Shown: positions 16,419 to 25,625 of the stretch, piece after piece
Position numbering within the stretch: the stretch's first letter is position 1
Layout: every line of letters begins with the position of its first letter
NCBI GenBank assembly: GCA_009843865.1
Contig: VYCQ01000033.1
Span: 1-37,496, forward strand
Origin: Acidimicrobiia bacterium
GTDB taxonomy: Bacteria; Actinomycetota; Acidimicrobiia; Acidimicrobiales; Bin134
Direction of reading: 5' to 3'
DNA length: 37,496 bases
Position numbers and translations under genes: made by a program
Notes under the pieces: model-generated
What the model was told of the DNA's origin: nothing
The model's database searches: none
Seen by the model: the letters and a program-made list of their open reading frames with translations, nothing else

Positions 16419-18874
16419 TATTCGCATGCCTCACAGGTCTCGGGGTTTTCTAGCGAGCAGGCCATTGCCTCGGCATTAGATATCGGTGCAGCAGATTGCC
16501 TGGCCGCGCTGGCATTGTTTTGGGTTTGTGGGTTATCACCGTTGGTGGTGGTTTGGTTTATGCGGGTGGCTGGCCGTGAGCGCAGGTAGTAGGTGGTTTT
16601 CAACCCCGATTGCCAGGCATGCAAATACATAGAGCTGAGCTTGCCGATGGTGGGCGATTCCATGAACAGGTTTAGCGACTGCGACTGATCGATGAACGCT
16701 CCGCGGTTGGCAGCCATGTCAATTAGTGAGCGTTGCGGGATTTCCCATGCGGTTCGATACACGGCCTTGAGTTCTTCTGGAATGCGCTCTATGTTGGCTA
16801 CTGAGCCTTCGGCTTTTTTCACCTCTGAGATCATTTGTTCGTCCCACAGACCTCGTTTTTGTAGATCGTGTACTAGGTAGCGGTTGATCTGCAAAAACTC
16901 TCCTGAAAGCGTTTCACGCTTGAACAAGTTCGATATCTGAGGTTCGATGCACTCATAGCAGCCCGCGATAGAGGCAATAGTGGCTGTGGGCGCTATTGCT
17001 ATGAGCAGGGAGTTGCGTAGTCCGTGTTGCGAGATGTGGTCTCGCAGGGTTTGCCAGCGAGAGGGTTCGTTGGGCTGTACACCCCACAGATCAAACTGAA
17101 GTTGGCCCGCCGCAGCCCGGGTCTCGCTGAAGGCTTCGTGAGGACCATGTTTTTTGGCTAGTTCGGTGGAGGCCCACAGCGCGTTGAAATAGATTTCTTC
17201 GGAGATGCGGGTTGACAGTTGACGGGCTTCATCGCTATCAAACGGTATGGCCAAATGGAAGAACACATCTTGCAAGCCCATCAGCCCTAGCCCTACAGGG
17301 CGCCACTTGGCGTTAGAACTCGCAGCCTCGTCAGTGGGGTAAAAGTTGATGTCGATCACTCGGTCTAAAAAGGGCACCACGTTGCGGACAACCTCGCCTA
17401 AATGCTCAAAGTCCATTTTCTTGCTGTCTGTGTCCACGAATGCTCCTAGGTTGATCGAACCCAGGTTGCACACCGCGGTTTCGTTGGCGCTGGTGATTTC
17501 AATTATCTCGGTACATAGATTGGACAGGTGTACGGTGCGGCCGTCTCGACCGGTTTGGTTGCATCGCAGATTGGAGGCATCTTTGAAGGTCATCCACCCG
17601 TTGCCGGTCTGAGCTAGGCATCGCATCATGCGGCTGTATAGCTGACGGGCGGGAAGCTGGTATTCGTATAGCTTGGCGCGCTCGGCTTCCTCGTATGCTT
17701 CTCGAAACTCATCTCCATACAGATCGGTGAAGTGGGGGACTTTCTTGGGGTCAAACAGCGACCATTGCCAGTCATTGGCTACACGTTCCATGAACAGGTC
17801 GGGAACCCAGTTAGCCAAGTTAAGGTTGTGGGCGCGGCGGTTGTGATCACCGGTGTTTTCCTTTAGCTCTAAGAACTCGTCAATGTCGGCATGCCAGGTT
17901 TCGAGATAGACGCACGCGGCTCCTTTGCGTTTGCCGCCCTGGTTGACGGCAGCAACTGAGCTGTCCAATGTTTTGAGCCAGGGCACTATGCCATTAGACA
18001 GCCCGTTGGTACCGCGAATCAGCGAACCCTTAGAACGGATGCGGTGCCAGGCCACACCAATGCCGCCAGCGAATTTAGACAGCCGAGCAATGTCGGCGTA
18101 GCGCCGGTAGATACCTTCAAGGCTGTCAGCAGGGGAATCAAGTAGGTAGCAAGAGGACATCTGCGGATGAACAGTGCCCGAGTTGAAGAGCGTGGGGCTT
18201 GAGGGCAAATATGCCAGGGAACTCATTAGGTCGTAAAACGAGATGGCCTCGTCGGCATTGTTAGACAGGCCGCACGCCACCCGCAAAAAGAAGTATTGCG
18301 GAGTTTCGATTACCTGACGAGTGTCGGGGTGGCGTAGCAGATAGCGGTCGTAAACGGTGCGCAGGCCGAAGAACTCAAAGTTACGGTCGCGTAGCGAGCT
18401 GATGGAAGCGTTTAGCTCTGGTGTGTGCTTTTCGGCGAAGGCTGCTGTTTCGTCGCTGATGAGATTTAGGTTGTGGCCGGTTTTTATCGATTCGGTAAAC
18501 CACGGGATGTTTTGGTTACGCACCTCTTTGTCGATATAGATCGACAGCAGACGAGCAGCTAGCTTGGAATAGTTCGGTTCGGTGACGATCAGCCCTGCCG
18601 CGGTGCGGATGGATAGTTCGTCTAGCTCGCGGGTGGTGGCACCGTCGGTTAGCGCGGAGATGGTGCGTGTGGCAACGCGCATTGGGTCAATGCCCACGAG
18701 ACCCTCGGTGCAGCGGGCTACCGCGTTGACGATTTTGTTGACGTTGACTGGTTCTAGGTTGCCGTTGCGCTTACGCACCTGCATCCCCGTCACGCTGACT
18801 TCAGGCTCTTTGTTCTGATCAGCATCGGCCTTATTCGTGCTTACTGCGGTCAACGGCTCCTGTATGAGTGTCAT
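16418..18874 (-). CDS. nrdA: Ribonucleoside-diphosphate reductase alpha subunit (class Ia)
   Basis: Large catalytic subunit reducing NDPs to dNDPs (818 aa). An N-terminal ATP-cone (MQVRKRNGNLEPVNVNKIVNAV, about 31-52 onward) implies allosteric activity control by ATP/dATP. Active-site elements are SSCYLLDSPADS, SNLCTEI (catalytic Asn-Cys-Glu) and ETAVCNLGSINLG. The C-terminal tail CSLENPETCEACE carries the cysteines that exchange electrons with thioredoxin-type donors. The ribosome site GGGAG is 4 bases before ATG 18874. In the 156-base upstream gap I see no clear NrdR box pair. A TACAAT on the minus strand is a possible -10 element. Confidence 0.96.
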   Translation of the reverse strand: MTLIQEPLTAVSTNKADADQNKEPEVSVTGMQVRKRNGNLEPVNVNKIVNAVARCTEGLVGIDPMRVATRTISALTDGATTRELDELSIRTAAGLIVTEPNYSKLAARLLSIYIDKEVRNQNIPWFTESIKTGHNLNLISDETAAFAEKHTPELNASISSLRDRNFEFFGLRTVYDRYLLRHPDTRQVIETPQYFFLRVACGLSNNADEAISFYDLMSSLAYLPSSPTLFNSGTVHPQMSSCYLLDSPADSLEGIYRRYADIARLSKFAGGIGVAWHRIRSKGSLIRGTNGLSNGIVPWLKTLDSSVAAVNQGGKRKGAACVYLETWHADIDEFLELKENTGDHNRRAHNLNLANWVPDLFMERVANDWQWSLFDPKKVPHFTDLYGDEFREAYEEAERAKLYEYQLPARQLYSRMMRCLAQTGNGWMTFKDASNLRCNQTGRDGRTVHLSNLCTEIIEITSANETAVCNLGSINLGAFVDTDSKKMDFEHLGEVVRNVVPFLDRVIDINFYPTDEAASSNAKWRPVGLGLMGLQDVFFHLAIPFDSDEARQLSTRISEEIYFNALWASTELAKKHGPHEAFSETRAAAGQLQFDLWGVQPNEPSRWQTLRDHISQHGLRNSLLIAIAPTATIASIAGCYECIEPQISNLFKRETLSGEFLQINRYLVHDLQKRGLWDEQMISEVKKAEGSVANIERIPEELKAVYRTAWEIPQRSLIDMAANRGAFIDQSQSLNLFMESPTIGKLSSMYLHAWQSGLKTTYYLRSRPATRINQTTTNGDNPQTQNNASAARQSAAPISNAEAMACSLENPETCEACE

Positions 18875-19030
18875 CGGTCTCCCTGCGGATGAGGCTTTTC
18901 AGTGGTTAGCCTTAAGTATTACGAGTGTAATTACATGAGGGAAATTAAGCAATAGTCATTGTATTTTAAGTCTGTGACCAGGCAGTTTGACATTTCCATG
19001 AGAAAAAGAGTGCCCATATGCGCGCGCTGG

Positions 19031-20071
19031 TTAGGCGTTTCGAACTGTTAATTCGCTGGCTTTGAGGGCAGCCCAGCAACGCGTTCCGGTGTTCAGTCTT
19101 AGCTCGTTCACAGCTTGTAGTGTGACCCACACCCGGCAGGGGATCGGGGTATCTAGAATCACCCGAACCCTGTCGCCCTCGGGTTGGATTCGAGCTACTT
19201 GAGCTTGCCAGGTGTTGCGGGCGCTGGTGTGGGGTTCGGCTGTTGATAGGGTTACAGCCGTAGGGGGAAAGGTGATTAGCACGGGCCCGGTTAAGGGGGT
19301 GGTGGTGGTGAGGATGAACCCGTTGTTTAGGGTTACCTCGGTGCCGGTGGCGGTGCCCGTGAGCAGGTTGATGTCAAGCAGTTTGGCGGTCCATTGTGTG
19401 CGGGGATCGGCGGCCACTTCTTCTGGGGTGCCAGCCTGTATGATCTCACCTTTCTCCATCACTAGGAGTTGATCGGCTAGCAGCCTGATCTCTATCGGAT
19501 CGTGGGTGATAAGCACTCGAGTGGTTTTTATGTCGGTTAGCAAGTGGCGCATGTTGGTGCGGGTTTCAGCGTCAAGAGAGGTTAAGGGCTCATCAAGTAG
19601 CAGGATGTTTGGCTGGCAGGCCGCGGCCCGGGCTAAACCCACCCGCTGCGCTTGTCCACTTGAGAGATGCGTTGGAAACAGGTTGGCCATGTCTGCCATC
19701 CCTACTTTGTGCAGCCATTTTTCAGCTCGTTGACGGGCTAGGCGGGTGTTCAGACCTGAGCAGCGGGCACCAAACGCCACGTTCTCTATCACGTTGAGAT
19801 GGGGAAACAGAAGGTTTGGTTGGGTCTGCAAGGCGATGGGACGGTGATTAGGAGGCACTCGTATGTTCCGTGCAGGGTTGTCGACCACTTGACCGGCTAG
19901 TACGACCTTGCCTTTTCGTAAGGGAATCAACCCAGCCAGCACATGGATCAGGGTGGTCTTGCCAGCTCCGTTGGGGCCGACAATGACGGTGCAACTCCCT
20001 GATTGTGTATCAATTACAGCCTGAATGCAGAAAGCTCCAACAGCGGCTTGAATCTCGGCTTGAATGTTCAT
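19031..20071 (-). CDS. modC: Molybdate ABC transporter ATP-binding protein
   Basis: ATPase that powers molybdate import with ModA and ModB (346 aa). It has Walker A GPNGAGKTT, signature LSSGQAQRVGLARA, Walker B LLLDEP and switch His ITHDP. A C-terminal extension of about 110 residues (from LNNGFILTT onward) corresponds to the Mop/TOBE-type regulatory domain. It overlaps modB by 4 bases (ATGA). A gap of 156 bases separates it from nrdA on the same strand, so readthrough is possible, with no terminator recognised. Confidence 0.93.
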   Translation of the reverse strand: MNIQAEIQAAVGAFCIQAVIDTQSGSCTVIVGPNGAGKTTLIHVLAGLIPLRKGKVVLAGQVVDNPARNIRVPPNHRPIALQTQPNLLFPHLNVIENVAFGARCSGLNTRLARQRAEKWLHKVGMADMANLFPTHLSSGQAQRVGLARAAACQPNILLLDEPLTSLDAETRTNMRHLLTDIKTTRVLITHDPIEIRLLADQLLVMEKGEIIQAGTPEEVAADPRTQWTAKLLDINLLTGTATGTEVTLNNGFILTTTTPLTGPVLITFPPTAVTLSTAEPHTSARNTWQAQVARIQPEGDRVRVILDTPIPCRVWVTLQAVNELRLNTGTRCWAALKASELTVRNA

Positions 20072-20922
20072 GACGGAGATGTCTGCGGGGAGTTCGCGGG
20101 TTTGTGTGCATAGGGGGTGATCCAGCGGTGACGCAGGCCGATGAGCACAACCAGCGAGACTCCGATAAGTAGCACTGCCATGACGATAGCTGCCTCAGGC
20201 TCTGCGGATTCATTGGCTTGGGCGATTGCTAGGGGCAGTGTACGGGTGCGGCCAGGATGGTTGCCAGCGAAGGTTATGGTAGCTCCAAATTCGCCGAGGG
20301 CACGGGCCCACGACAGGGTGGCTCCTGCGGCTAACGACGGGGCCAGCAGCGGCAGGGTGATCCGGCGTAACACAGTCCAGCGCCCGGCACCCAAAGTGGC
20401 GGCGGCTGACTCTAACCGAGGGTCTAGTTGCCGCAGTCCAGCCTCGGCGGTGATCACAAAGAACGGCATCGACACGAAGGCAGCGGCGATCACCGCCCCT
20501 GCGGTGGTACCGATCAAGGTGTCCACCCCGAAGGCGTTTTGCAGTGCCCGGCCGACGAGTCCGCGGCGGCCTAGTGCAAAGAACAGGGCGATGCCGCCCA
20601 CTACCGGGGGCAGTACCATGGGTAGCAGCACCACTGCTCGCACCAGTGCTCGTCCCCGAAACGACAGGCGGGCCAGCACCCAGGCCAGAGGCAGTCCTAG
20701 CACCACCGACACAGTTGCGGCTAAAATCGACACCACCACCGACACCCTGAGGGCCTCTAGTGTGGAGGCTTTGCCCAGCGTGGAGCCTAGGGATGGCCAC
20801 GGTGTTCGTTGCAACAGACCTATCAGAGGCAGCGCCAAGACAGCCACGGCGATAGCAGCTATCACCACAATGATTATGGGTGGCTGACGTGCTGGTTCTT
20901 TGGGCGCGGGACGGTCGCTCAT
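20068..20922 (-). CDS. modB: Molybdate ABC transporter permease
   Basis: Integral membrane subunit of the molybdate importer (284 aa), with several hydrophobic segments beginning PIIIVVIAAIAVAVLALPLIG after a short charged N-terminus. The EAA loop that contacts ModC is SAAATLGAGRWTVLRRITLP, followed by LSWARALGEFGATITFAGN, typical of molybdate/sulfate permeases. It overlaps modA and modC by 4 bases each, so the three should be made in fixed proportion. Confidence 0.93.
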   Translation of the reverse strand: MSDRPAPKEPARQPPIIIVVIAAIAVAVLALPLIGLLQRTPWPSLGSTLGKASTLEALRVSVVVSILAATVSVVLGLPLAWVLARLSFRGRALVRAVVLLPMVLPPVVGGIALFFALGRRGLVGRALQNAFGVDTLIGTTAGAVIAAAFVSMPFFVITAEAGLRQLDPRLESAAATLGAGRWTVLRRITLPLLAPSLAAGATLSWARALGEFGATITFAGNHPGRTRTLPLAIAQANESAEPEAAIVMAVLLIGVSLVVLIGLRHRWITPYAHKPANSPQTSPS

Positions 20923-21665
20923 GGGGTATCGAATCCGTGGTTTTGAAGAATGCGCTGGCCATCAAGACCAAGGACAAAACCCACGAAATCGGTGGCAATG
21001 GTCCGATTGCTGATCGTCGTTATCATGTAGTCGTTGAACCTGATTTGAGGATCAAGTGGCACGGCGGCCACTTGGTTGCCGCCAGCGGTCACATCTGTGG
21101 CATATACCAGCCCGGCATCGGCTTCGCCAAGCATCACTTTGGTGAGCACGGCTCGCACGCTTGTCTCCTCGGTGTCGGCATCAATGTCGATGCTGGCATC
21201 GGCTAGCACGGCCTGAGCGAGGGCACCGCAGGGTACCTCAGGAGCGCACACTGCCAATATCAAGTCGTCGTCTGATAAATCTTCTAATGTGGTGATGTTG
21301 CCGGGGTTGTCCATCGGCACCACCAAGGCCAACTGGTTATGGGCGAATAAGACAGGGGGTGTGGCGGTGCGTTCGTCGGCCACAATTCGGCTCATGGTTG
21401 TTTCGTTGGCTGACGCGAACACATCGGCACGGGCACCGGCACTAATTTGGGCGGCCAGCCGAGCGCTACCTGCAAAGTTAAGCTTCACTTTGACATCGAG
21501 ATCGGTGGTCTCATATTGGGCCTCATATTCGGCGGCCAAGTCTTCGAATGCATCTGACAGCGACGCTGCCGCGTATACCGCCACGATTGTCTTGTTCCCA
21601 TCCCCGCATCCTGTTAGCAACCAAGCCAACAGCCCGATCAGTGCGCCGAGGGTTTGCCGCTGCAT
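20919..21665 (-). CDS. modA: Molybdate-binding lipoprotein ModA
   Basis: Extracytoplasmic substrate-binding protein of the molybdate importer (248 aa). The signal peptide MQRQTLGALIGLLAWLLTGC ends in a lipobox (LLTGC), so the mature protein is probably lipid-anchored. The ModA fold signatures are VYAAASLSDAFEDLA, FAGSARLAAQISAGARADVFASA, and GEADAGLVYATDV. It starts 14 bases after valS ends and overlaps modB by 4 bases, so no Moco riboswitch or separate leader fits directly upstream. Confidence 0.93.
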   Translation of the reverse strand: MQRQTLGALIGLLAWLLTGCGDGNKTIVAVYAAASLSDAFEDLAAEYEAQYETTDLDVKVKLNFAGSARLAAQISAGARADVFASANETTMSRIVADERTATPPVLFAHNQLALVVPMDNPGNITTLEDLSDDDLILAVCAPEVPCGALAQAVLADASIDIDADTEETSVRAVLTKVMLGEADAGLVYATDVTAGGNQVAAVPLDPQIRFNDYMITTISNRTIATDFVGFVLGLDGQRILQNHGFDTP

Positions 21666-21679
21666 GGCATGTCGCTTCG

Positions 21680-24223
21680 TCAGGGCGTGGTCTCGGTTTC
21701 AAGCTTCGCTGTTACCGACAGTCTGGGGCCCACTGCGGTGAGTAGTTTCTGGCACCGTCCAGCATCGGCCACATCGTCGGCCACTTGTTGCAAGATGGCT
21801 AGTCGTTCGGCGGTGTCGGTGATCGTGGCAGTGGTGATCGCGGTGGCTAGCCGCACTTTAGCATCGCTTTTTATTCGGCGGATCGCCCGCAGAGTGTCGG
21901 CTGCTATAACGGCGGCCTTCGGGTTCACATCGTTGGCCTCGGCCCGCAGTTTCGCTGCATCGGGCCACGGTGAGCGGTGAACCGAGCCTTGTTGCCACCA
22001 CGACCACACTTCTTCGGTCACAAAGGGCAAGAACGGAGCAAACAGCTTGAGATAGGTAATGAGGGCTGTTTCCAAGGTGTAGCGGGCCGACTCGCCTGCA
22101 TTTTTGCCACGGCCACCATATGCACGGTTCTTCACCAGCTCTAGGTAGTCGTCGGTGAACGACCAGAATGAGGTCTCAGAGTTTTCCAGGGCTCGGGCAT
22201 AGTCGACTGTTTCAAACATGGCAGTGGTTTCGTCGATCAGATTGGCCAGATGACCGAGCAGGGCCTGATCGAGGGTCTCGGTGGCTTGGGCGTGGGTCGC
22301 GGGTTCATGGTTGAGCACGAACCGGCTAGCGTTGAGGATCTTCACTGCCAAGCGCCGACCCACCTTCATCTGATCTTCTTCGAAGGCAGTATCGGTGCCA
22401 GGTCGACCAGACGATGCCCAATAGCGCAGGGCATCGGCACCGAAGGCTTTCAGGGTGTCCATTGGAGTGACCACGTTGCCCTTAGATTTGGACATTTTCT
22501 TGCGGTCGGGGTCAAGCACCCATCCAGAGATGGCCGCGGTAGACCACGGCAGTTCATCGTGCTCAAAGTGGGCCCGGGTTATGGTGGCGAACAGCCAGGT
22601 GCGGATGATCTCGTGGGCTTGGGGGCGCAGGTCCATAGGGAAGGTGCGCCCGAACAGGTCGGGGTCGTCTTCCCAGTAGCAGGCGATCTGAGGGCTTAGT
22701 GACGAGGTGGCCCAGGTGTCCATCACGTCGGGGTCGGCGGTGAAGCCACCGGGCTGATCCCGCTGGTTTTCGGTATAGCCCAGCGGTGTGTCGGAAGAGG
22801 GGTCGATGGGAAGGTCGGCTTCATCGGCGATGATGGGATGGTCGTAGTCGGGTTGTCCGTCGGCATCTAACAGATACCAGATGGGGAAGGGGACCCCGAA
22901 GAAGCGCTGACGGCTGATTAGCCAGTCGCCGTTCAGTCCCTCTACCCAGTTCTCATAGCGGACCCGCATGTGCTCAGGTACCCACCTCAGATCTCGGCCT
23001 CGCTGAATGAGGGCATCGCGCAGGGCTTGATCGCGCCCGCCGTTGCGGATGTACCACTGGCGGGAGGTGACGATCTCAAGGGGGCGTTGGCCCTTCTCGA
23101 AGAACTTCACAGGGTGGGTGATGGGCCTGGGCTCGCCGATCAGCTCGCCCGATTCGGCGAGCAGTTCAACTATTCGCTGTTGGGCATCGTTGATGGTGCG
23201 CCCAGCGATCTCGGCGTAGGGGACGGGGTCGACACCGTCGGGGGCATCGGCCACGATGCGGCCGCCTCGGTCGACGATGGCTCGCACCGGCAGGTTCAGC
23301 TCTCGCCACCAGATTACGTCGGTGGTATCGCCGAATGTGCAGATCATGGCTGTGCCGGTGCCTTTTTCAGGGTCGGCTAGCTTATGGGCCACCATAGGGA
23401 CTGATGCTTTAAACAGTGGGGTGGTGATGGTCTGGCCGAATAACCGTTGGTAGCGCTGGTCATCGGGGTGGGCCACCACGGCCACGCAAGCGGCCAGTAG
23501 TTCTGGGCGGGTGGTGTCGATCAGCAGATCGTTACCATCGGGGTGTTTGAAGGCCAGGCGATGGTAGGCACCGGGGCGCTCTCGATCCTCTAGTTCGGCT
23601 TGGGCCACTGCGGTGCGAAAGGTTACATCCCAGAGGCTGGGGGCCTCGCTTTGGTAGGCCTCGCCTCGGGCTAGGTTGCGAAGGAAGGCTCGCTGAGAAG
23701 CTCTACGGCTGCGCTCGTCAATGGTGGCATAGGTGAGGCTCCAGTCGATGGACAAGCCCAGGTGCCGCCAAAGTTTCTCAAAAGCCTGCTCGTCTGTGGC
23801 GGTGAGCTGCTCGCACAGCTTGACGAAGTTGCGCCGAGAGATGGCTAGCTGGTCTTTGCCGGGTTCGCCTGGGGGCTGATAGTTGGGGTCATAGGGAAGA
23901 GAGGGATCGCAGCGAACGTTGAAATAGTTTTGCACCCGACGCTCGGTTGGTAGGCCGTTGTCGTCCCAACCCATGGGGTAGTACACTTGTTTGCCCTGCA
24001 TACGGTGGTAGCGGGCCAGGGTGTCGGTGTGGGTGTAGCTGAAGATGTGGCCGACGTGCAGGCTGCCGCTGACCGTGGGGGGTGGGGTATCGATTGAGTA
24101 GACCTGCTCACGGGTCGCGGTGCGGTCGAATCGGTAAGTTCCGTTGGTTTCCCAGATTTGATCCCACTTGGCTTCTAAGCCCTCAAGCGTGGGCTTCTCG
24201 GGGATCTTTCGAGGGGTTGTCAT
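21680..24223 (-). CDS. valS: Valine--tRNA ligase (archaeal-type)
   Basis: Class I aminoacyl-tRNA synthetase that charges tRNA-Val and edits misactivated threonine (847 aa). The HIGH-type motif is GSLHVGHIF, within PPPTVSGSLHVGHIFSYTHT. The KMSKS motif is KKMSKSKGNVV. The editing domain lies between, about residues 190-350. The HVGHIFSYTHTD form and the lack of a long C-terminal coiled coil place it with the archaeal/alphaproteobacterial type rather than the E. coli type. It is the first gene of a minus-strand run valS-modA-modB-modC. Confidence 0.96.
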   Translation of the reverse strand: MTTPRKIPEKPTLEGLEAKWDQIWETNGTYRFDRTATREQVYSIDTPPPTVSGSLHVGHIFSYTHTDTLARYHRMQGKQVYYPMGWDDNGLPTERRVQNYFNVRCDPSLPYDPNYQPPGEPGKDQLAISRRNFVKLCEQLTATDEQAFEKLWRHLGLSIDWSLTYATIDERSRRASQRAFLRNLARGEAYQSEAPSLWDVTFRTAVAQAELEDRERPGAYHRLAFKHPDGNDLLIDTTRPELLAACVAVVAHPDDQRYQRLFGQTITTPLFKASVPMVAHKLADPEKGTGTAMICTFGDTTDVIWWRELNLPVRAIVDRGGRIVADAPDGVDPVPYAEIAGRTINDAQQRIVELLAESGELIGEPRPITHPVKFFEKGQRPLEIVTSRQWYIRNGGRDQALRDALIQRGRDLRWVPEHMRVRYENWVEGLNGDWLISRQRFFGVPFPIWYLLDADGQPDYDHPIIADEADLPIDPSSDTPLGYTENQRDQPGGFTADPDVMDTWATSSLSPQIACYWEDDPDLFGRTFPMDLRPQAHEIIRTWLFATITRAHFEHDELPWSTAAISGWVLDPDRKKMSKSKGNVVTPMDTLKAFGADALRYWASSGRPGTDTAFEEDQMKVGRRLAVKILNASRFVLNHEPATHAQATETLDQALLGHLANLIDETTAMFETVDYARALENSETSFWSFTDDYLELVKNRAYGGRGKNAGESARYTLETALITYLKLFAPFLPFVTEEVWSWWQQGSVHRSPWPDAAKLRAEANDVNPKAAVIAADTLRAIRRIKSDAKVRLATAITTATITDTAERLAILQQVADDVADAGRCQKLLTAVGPRLSVTAKLETETTP

Positions 24224-24307
24224 TGCTTAGTTATCGTACTGCTGCATATGCCTGATATCGCGACTCGAACCCAAAGTGGTTTGAAGAGTGTTGTGTCATT
24301 TTTGTTT

Positions 24308-24332
24308 ATTAGTCTGGTCTAGTCTGACTAAT
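24308..24332. promoter_or_regulatory. Candidate operator, inverted repeat before Phd-VapC
   Basis: ATTAGTC (24308-24314) and GACTAAT (24326-24332) form a perfect 7-bp inverted repeat around 11 bases. It also contains a direct AGTCTG pair (24311-24316, 24321-24326). Position 46 bases before the antitoxin ATG suits autoregulation by a Phd/YefM repressor. Confidence 0.45.
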
Positions 24333-24349
24333 CAAGATAAGATAGCTAA

Positions 24350-24386
24350 ATGGTAATCCCCTCATGGTAATCCCTTTATGGTAATC
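24350..24386 (+). repeat. Triple ATGGTAATC repeat, two 6-codon mini-ORFs before phd
   Basis: ATGGTAATC occurs at 24350, 24364 and 24378, a 14-base period. The third is the antitoxin start. The first two open short frames, MVIPSW-stop and MVIPLW-stop, each stopping at a TAA inside the next repeat. Each stop is therefore next to the following start, an arrangement that would allow a reinitiation cascade. Confidence 0.7.
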
Positions 24387-24629
24387 AACGTATACGAAGC
24401 TAAGACCCACCTTTCCAAGCTGCTCGATCGGGTAGCTGAGGGTGAAGAGCTCGTGTTGGGTAGAGCTGGAAAGCCCATAGCCCGGTTGGTGCCCTATCAA
24501 GAGGTTCGACAGCCACGCAAACCGGGTCGTTTGGCGGGCAAAATTTGGATTGCCCTTGATTTTGATGAAACCCCTGAGGACATCATCGCTGCTTTTGAAG
24601 GCGATTTCAATGATGAGGATTGGGAGTGA
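24378..24629 (+). CDS. Phd/YefM-family antitoxin
   Basis: Antitoxin of 83 aa. The N-terminal MVINVYEAKTHLSKLLDRV and GEELVLGRAGKPIARLVPY are the Phd/YefM DNA-binding fold. The acidic C-terminus (FDETPEDIIAAFEGDFNDED) should wrap the toxin. It is probably an autorepressor, and an inverted repeat lies upstream. The stop overlaps the toxin GTG start (GTGA). It diverges from valS. Confidence 0.9.
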   Translation: MVINVYEAKTHLSKLLDRVAEGEELVLGRAGKPIARLVPYQEVRQPRKPGRLAGKIWIALDFDETPEDIIAAFEGDFNDEDWE

Positions 24630-24997
24630 ATCTTCTGCTCGACACCCATGTTTTTTTGTGGTGGTCTGGAGAGCGGAGGATAGCTACTCAAGCGTTTACG
24701 GCGATCTCCAATCCCGACAATATCGTATATGTAAGCGCAGCCAGCATCTGGGAGATTGGTATCAAGCGGACGAGGGGAAAGCTAGAGGTTGATGATGCCA
24801 TCTTTGACGTAAGAACTGATGATTTCGAGCCGCTTCCCATCACCCATGTCGATGCTCGCCTTGCTGGATGCTTGCCTGATTATCATCGAGACCCGTTTGA
24901 CCGGATGCTTGTGGCTCAAGCGCTGACCCACGACCTTATGCTCGTCACCCGAGATCCAAAGATTCAGCTTTACGAGGTCGAAATCCTCGTTGCCTGA
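24626..24997 (+). CDS. vapC: VapC-type PIN-domain toxin
   Basis: Probable RNase toxin (123 aa). PIN acidic residues are D6 (LLLDTHVFLWW), E43 (SIWEIGIK), D92 (DPFDRMLVAQAL) and D110 (VTRDP). DTHVFLWW and the SAASIWEI strand are typical of VapC partnered with Phd-type antitoxins. The GTG start at 24626 overlaps the antitoxin stop. An upstream in-frame TTG at 24620 is less likely. It belongs to a different VapC subgroup from the toxins at 1540 and 2480. Confidence 0.9.
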   Translation: MNLLLDTHVFLWWSGERRIATQAFTAISNPDNIVYVSAASIWEIGIKRTRGKLEVDDAIFDVRTDDFEPLPITHVDARLAGCLPDYHRDPFDRMLVAQALTHDLMLVTRDPKIQLYEVEILVA

Positions 24998-25003
24998 CAG
25001 CAT

Positions 25004-25028
25004 CAGCGGGCATCAACGCAAACCGCTG
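25004..25028. other. Inverted repeat between convergent genes
   Basis: CAGCGG (25004-25009) and CCGCTG (25023-25028) flank 13 bases between convergent vapC and the NTF2-like gene. It may help end transcription, but it lacks a U-tract on either side. Confidence 0.25.
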
Positions 25029-25058
25029 GCGCGTACATCATTTGAATAGCGTTATTGC

Positions 25059-25532
25059 TTATGGTTGGTATGGCAGCGATGAGTGATGGAGCACAATGCG
25101 CAACATGTCATCGGCCCCCTGCTTGTAGCCGAAGCTCTTGTCTACTTTGGTGACCTGACCGTCTTTATTGGTCATCGTTACCTGCCCCATCCACATAGCG
25201 ATATCGTTGTCAATGTAGCTTGTGGCTGTTTCCGATTGGACATCTCGCCAGCCTTTGAGGCCGAACCCGCTGTCGAGGGGATATTGTGGGTCGTGGCCGA
25301 CAAAGTATGACAAAGCCCCTTGTTTGGTAGGTCGGAATGTTTGCTTGCCGCTTGCCATGGTTGGCTTGAACAGCACCGGGCCTAGGTTGTACCCGTAGGT
25401 CTCGTCTAGAAAACGAGAGGCGACCGCACGGGCACCATCGATTCCGTCTGCTTCATAGGTTTGAGCAATTGCGATCAGACCGATTCCCCACGCATTTTGG
25501 GCCGTAGTTAAATCTGGCTCAGTGATTGGCAT
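25059..25532 (-). CDS. SnoaL/NTF2-like protein of unknown function
   Basis: A soluble 157-aa protein with no signal peptide. MPITEPDLTTAQNAWGIGLI, VLFKPTMASGKQTFRPTKQGALSYFVG and a C-terminal LRIVLHHSSLPYQP resemble a marine-bacterial and algal family with an NTF2/SnoaL-like cone fold. Members of that family are often labelled phosphoribosyl-AMP cyclohydrolase in databases. None of the zinc-binding motifs of true HisI is present, so that label should not be used. The role is unknown. It stands alone, converging on vapC. Confidence 0.65.
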   Translation of the reverse strand: MPITEPDLTTAQNAWGIGLIAIAQTYEADGIDGARAVASRFLDETYGYNLGPVLFKPTMASGKQTFRPTKQGALSYFVGHDPQYPLDSGFGLKGWRDVQSETATSYIDNDIAMWMGQVTMTNKDGQVTKVDKSFGYKQGADDMLRIVLHHSSLPYQP

Positions 25533-25625
25533 GATGCACTTCTTGTTTCATTGTTAGTTGAGTTTATGGTGCTGAGACTACCTAGATACCGCAGCCTACG
25601 CCGACTGTGATGCATATCGTAGGGT

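Noticed and set aside
18875..19030. NrdR boxes upstream of nrdA
   Set aside because: No pair of 16-base ACA...TGT-type boxes is visible. The closest ACACTCGTAATACTT is a poor match.
21666..21679. Molybdenum-cofactor riboswitch before modA
   Set aside because: Only 14 bases separate valS and modA, so no riboswitch fits unless it lay inside valS coding sequence.
24240..24300. tRNA-like T-arm on the minus strand (GGGTTCGAGTC)
   Set aside because: The bases flanking TTCGAGT do not pair as a T-stem and no acceptor, anticodon or D arm can be built around it.
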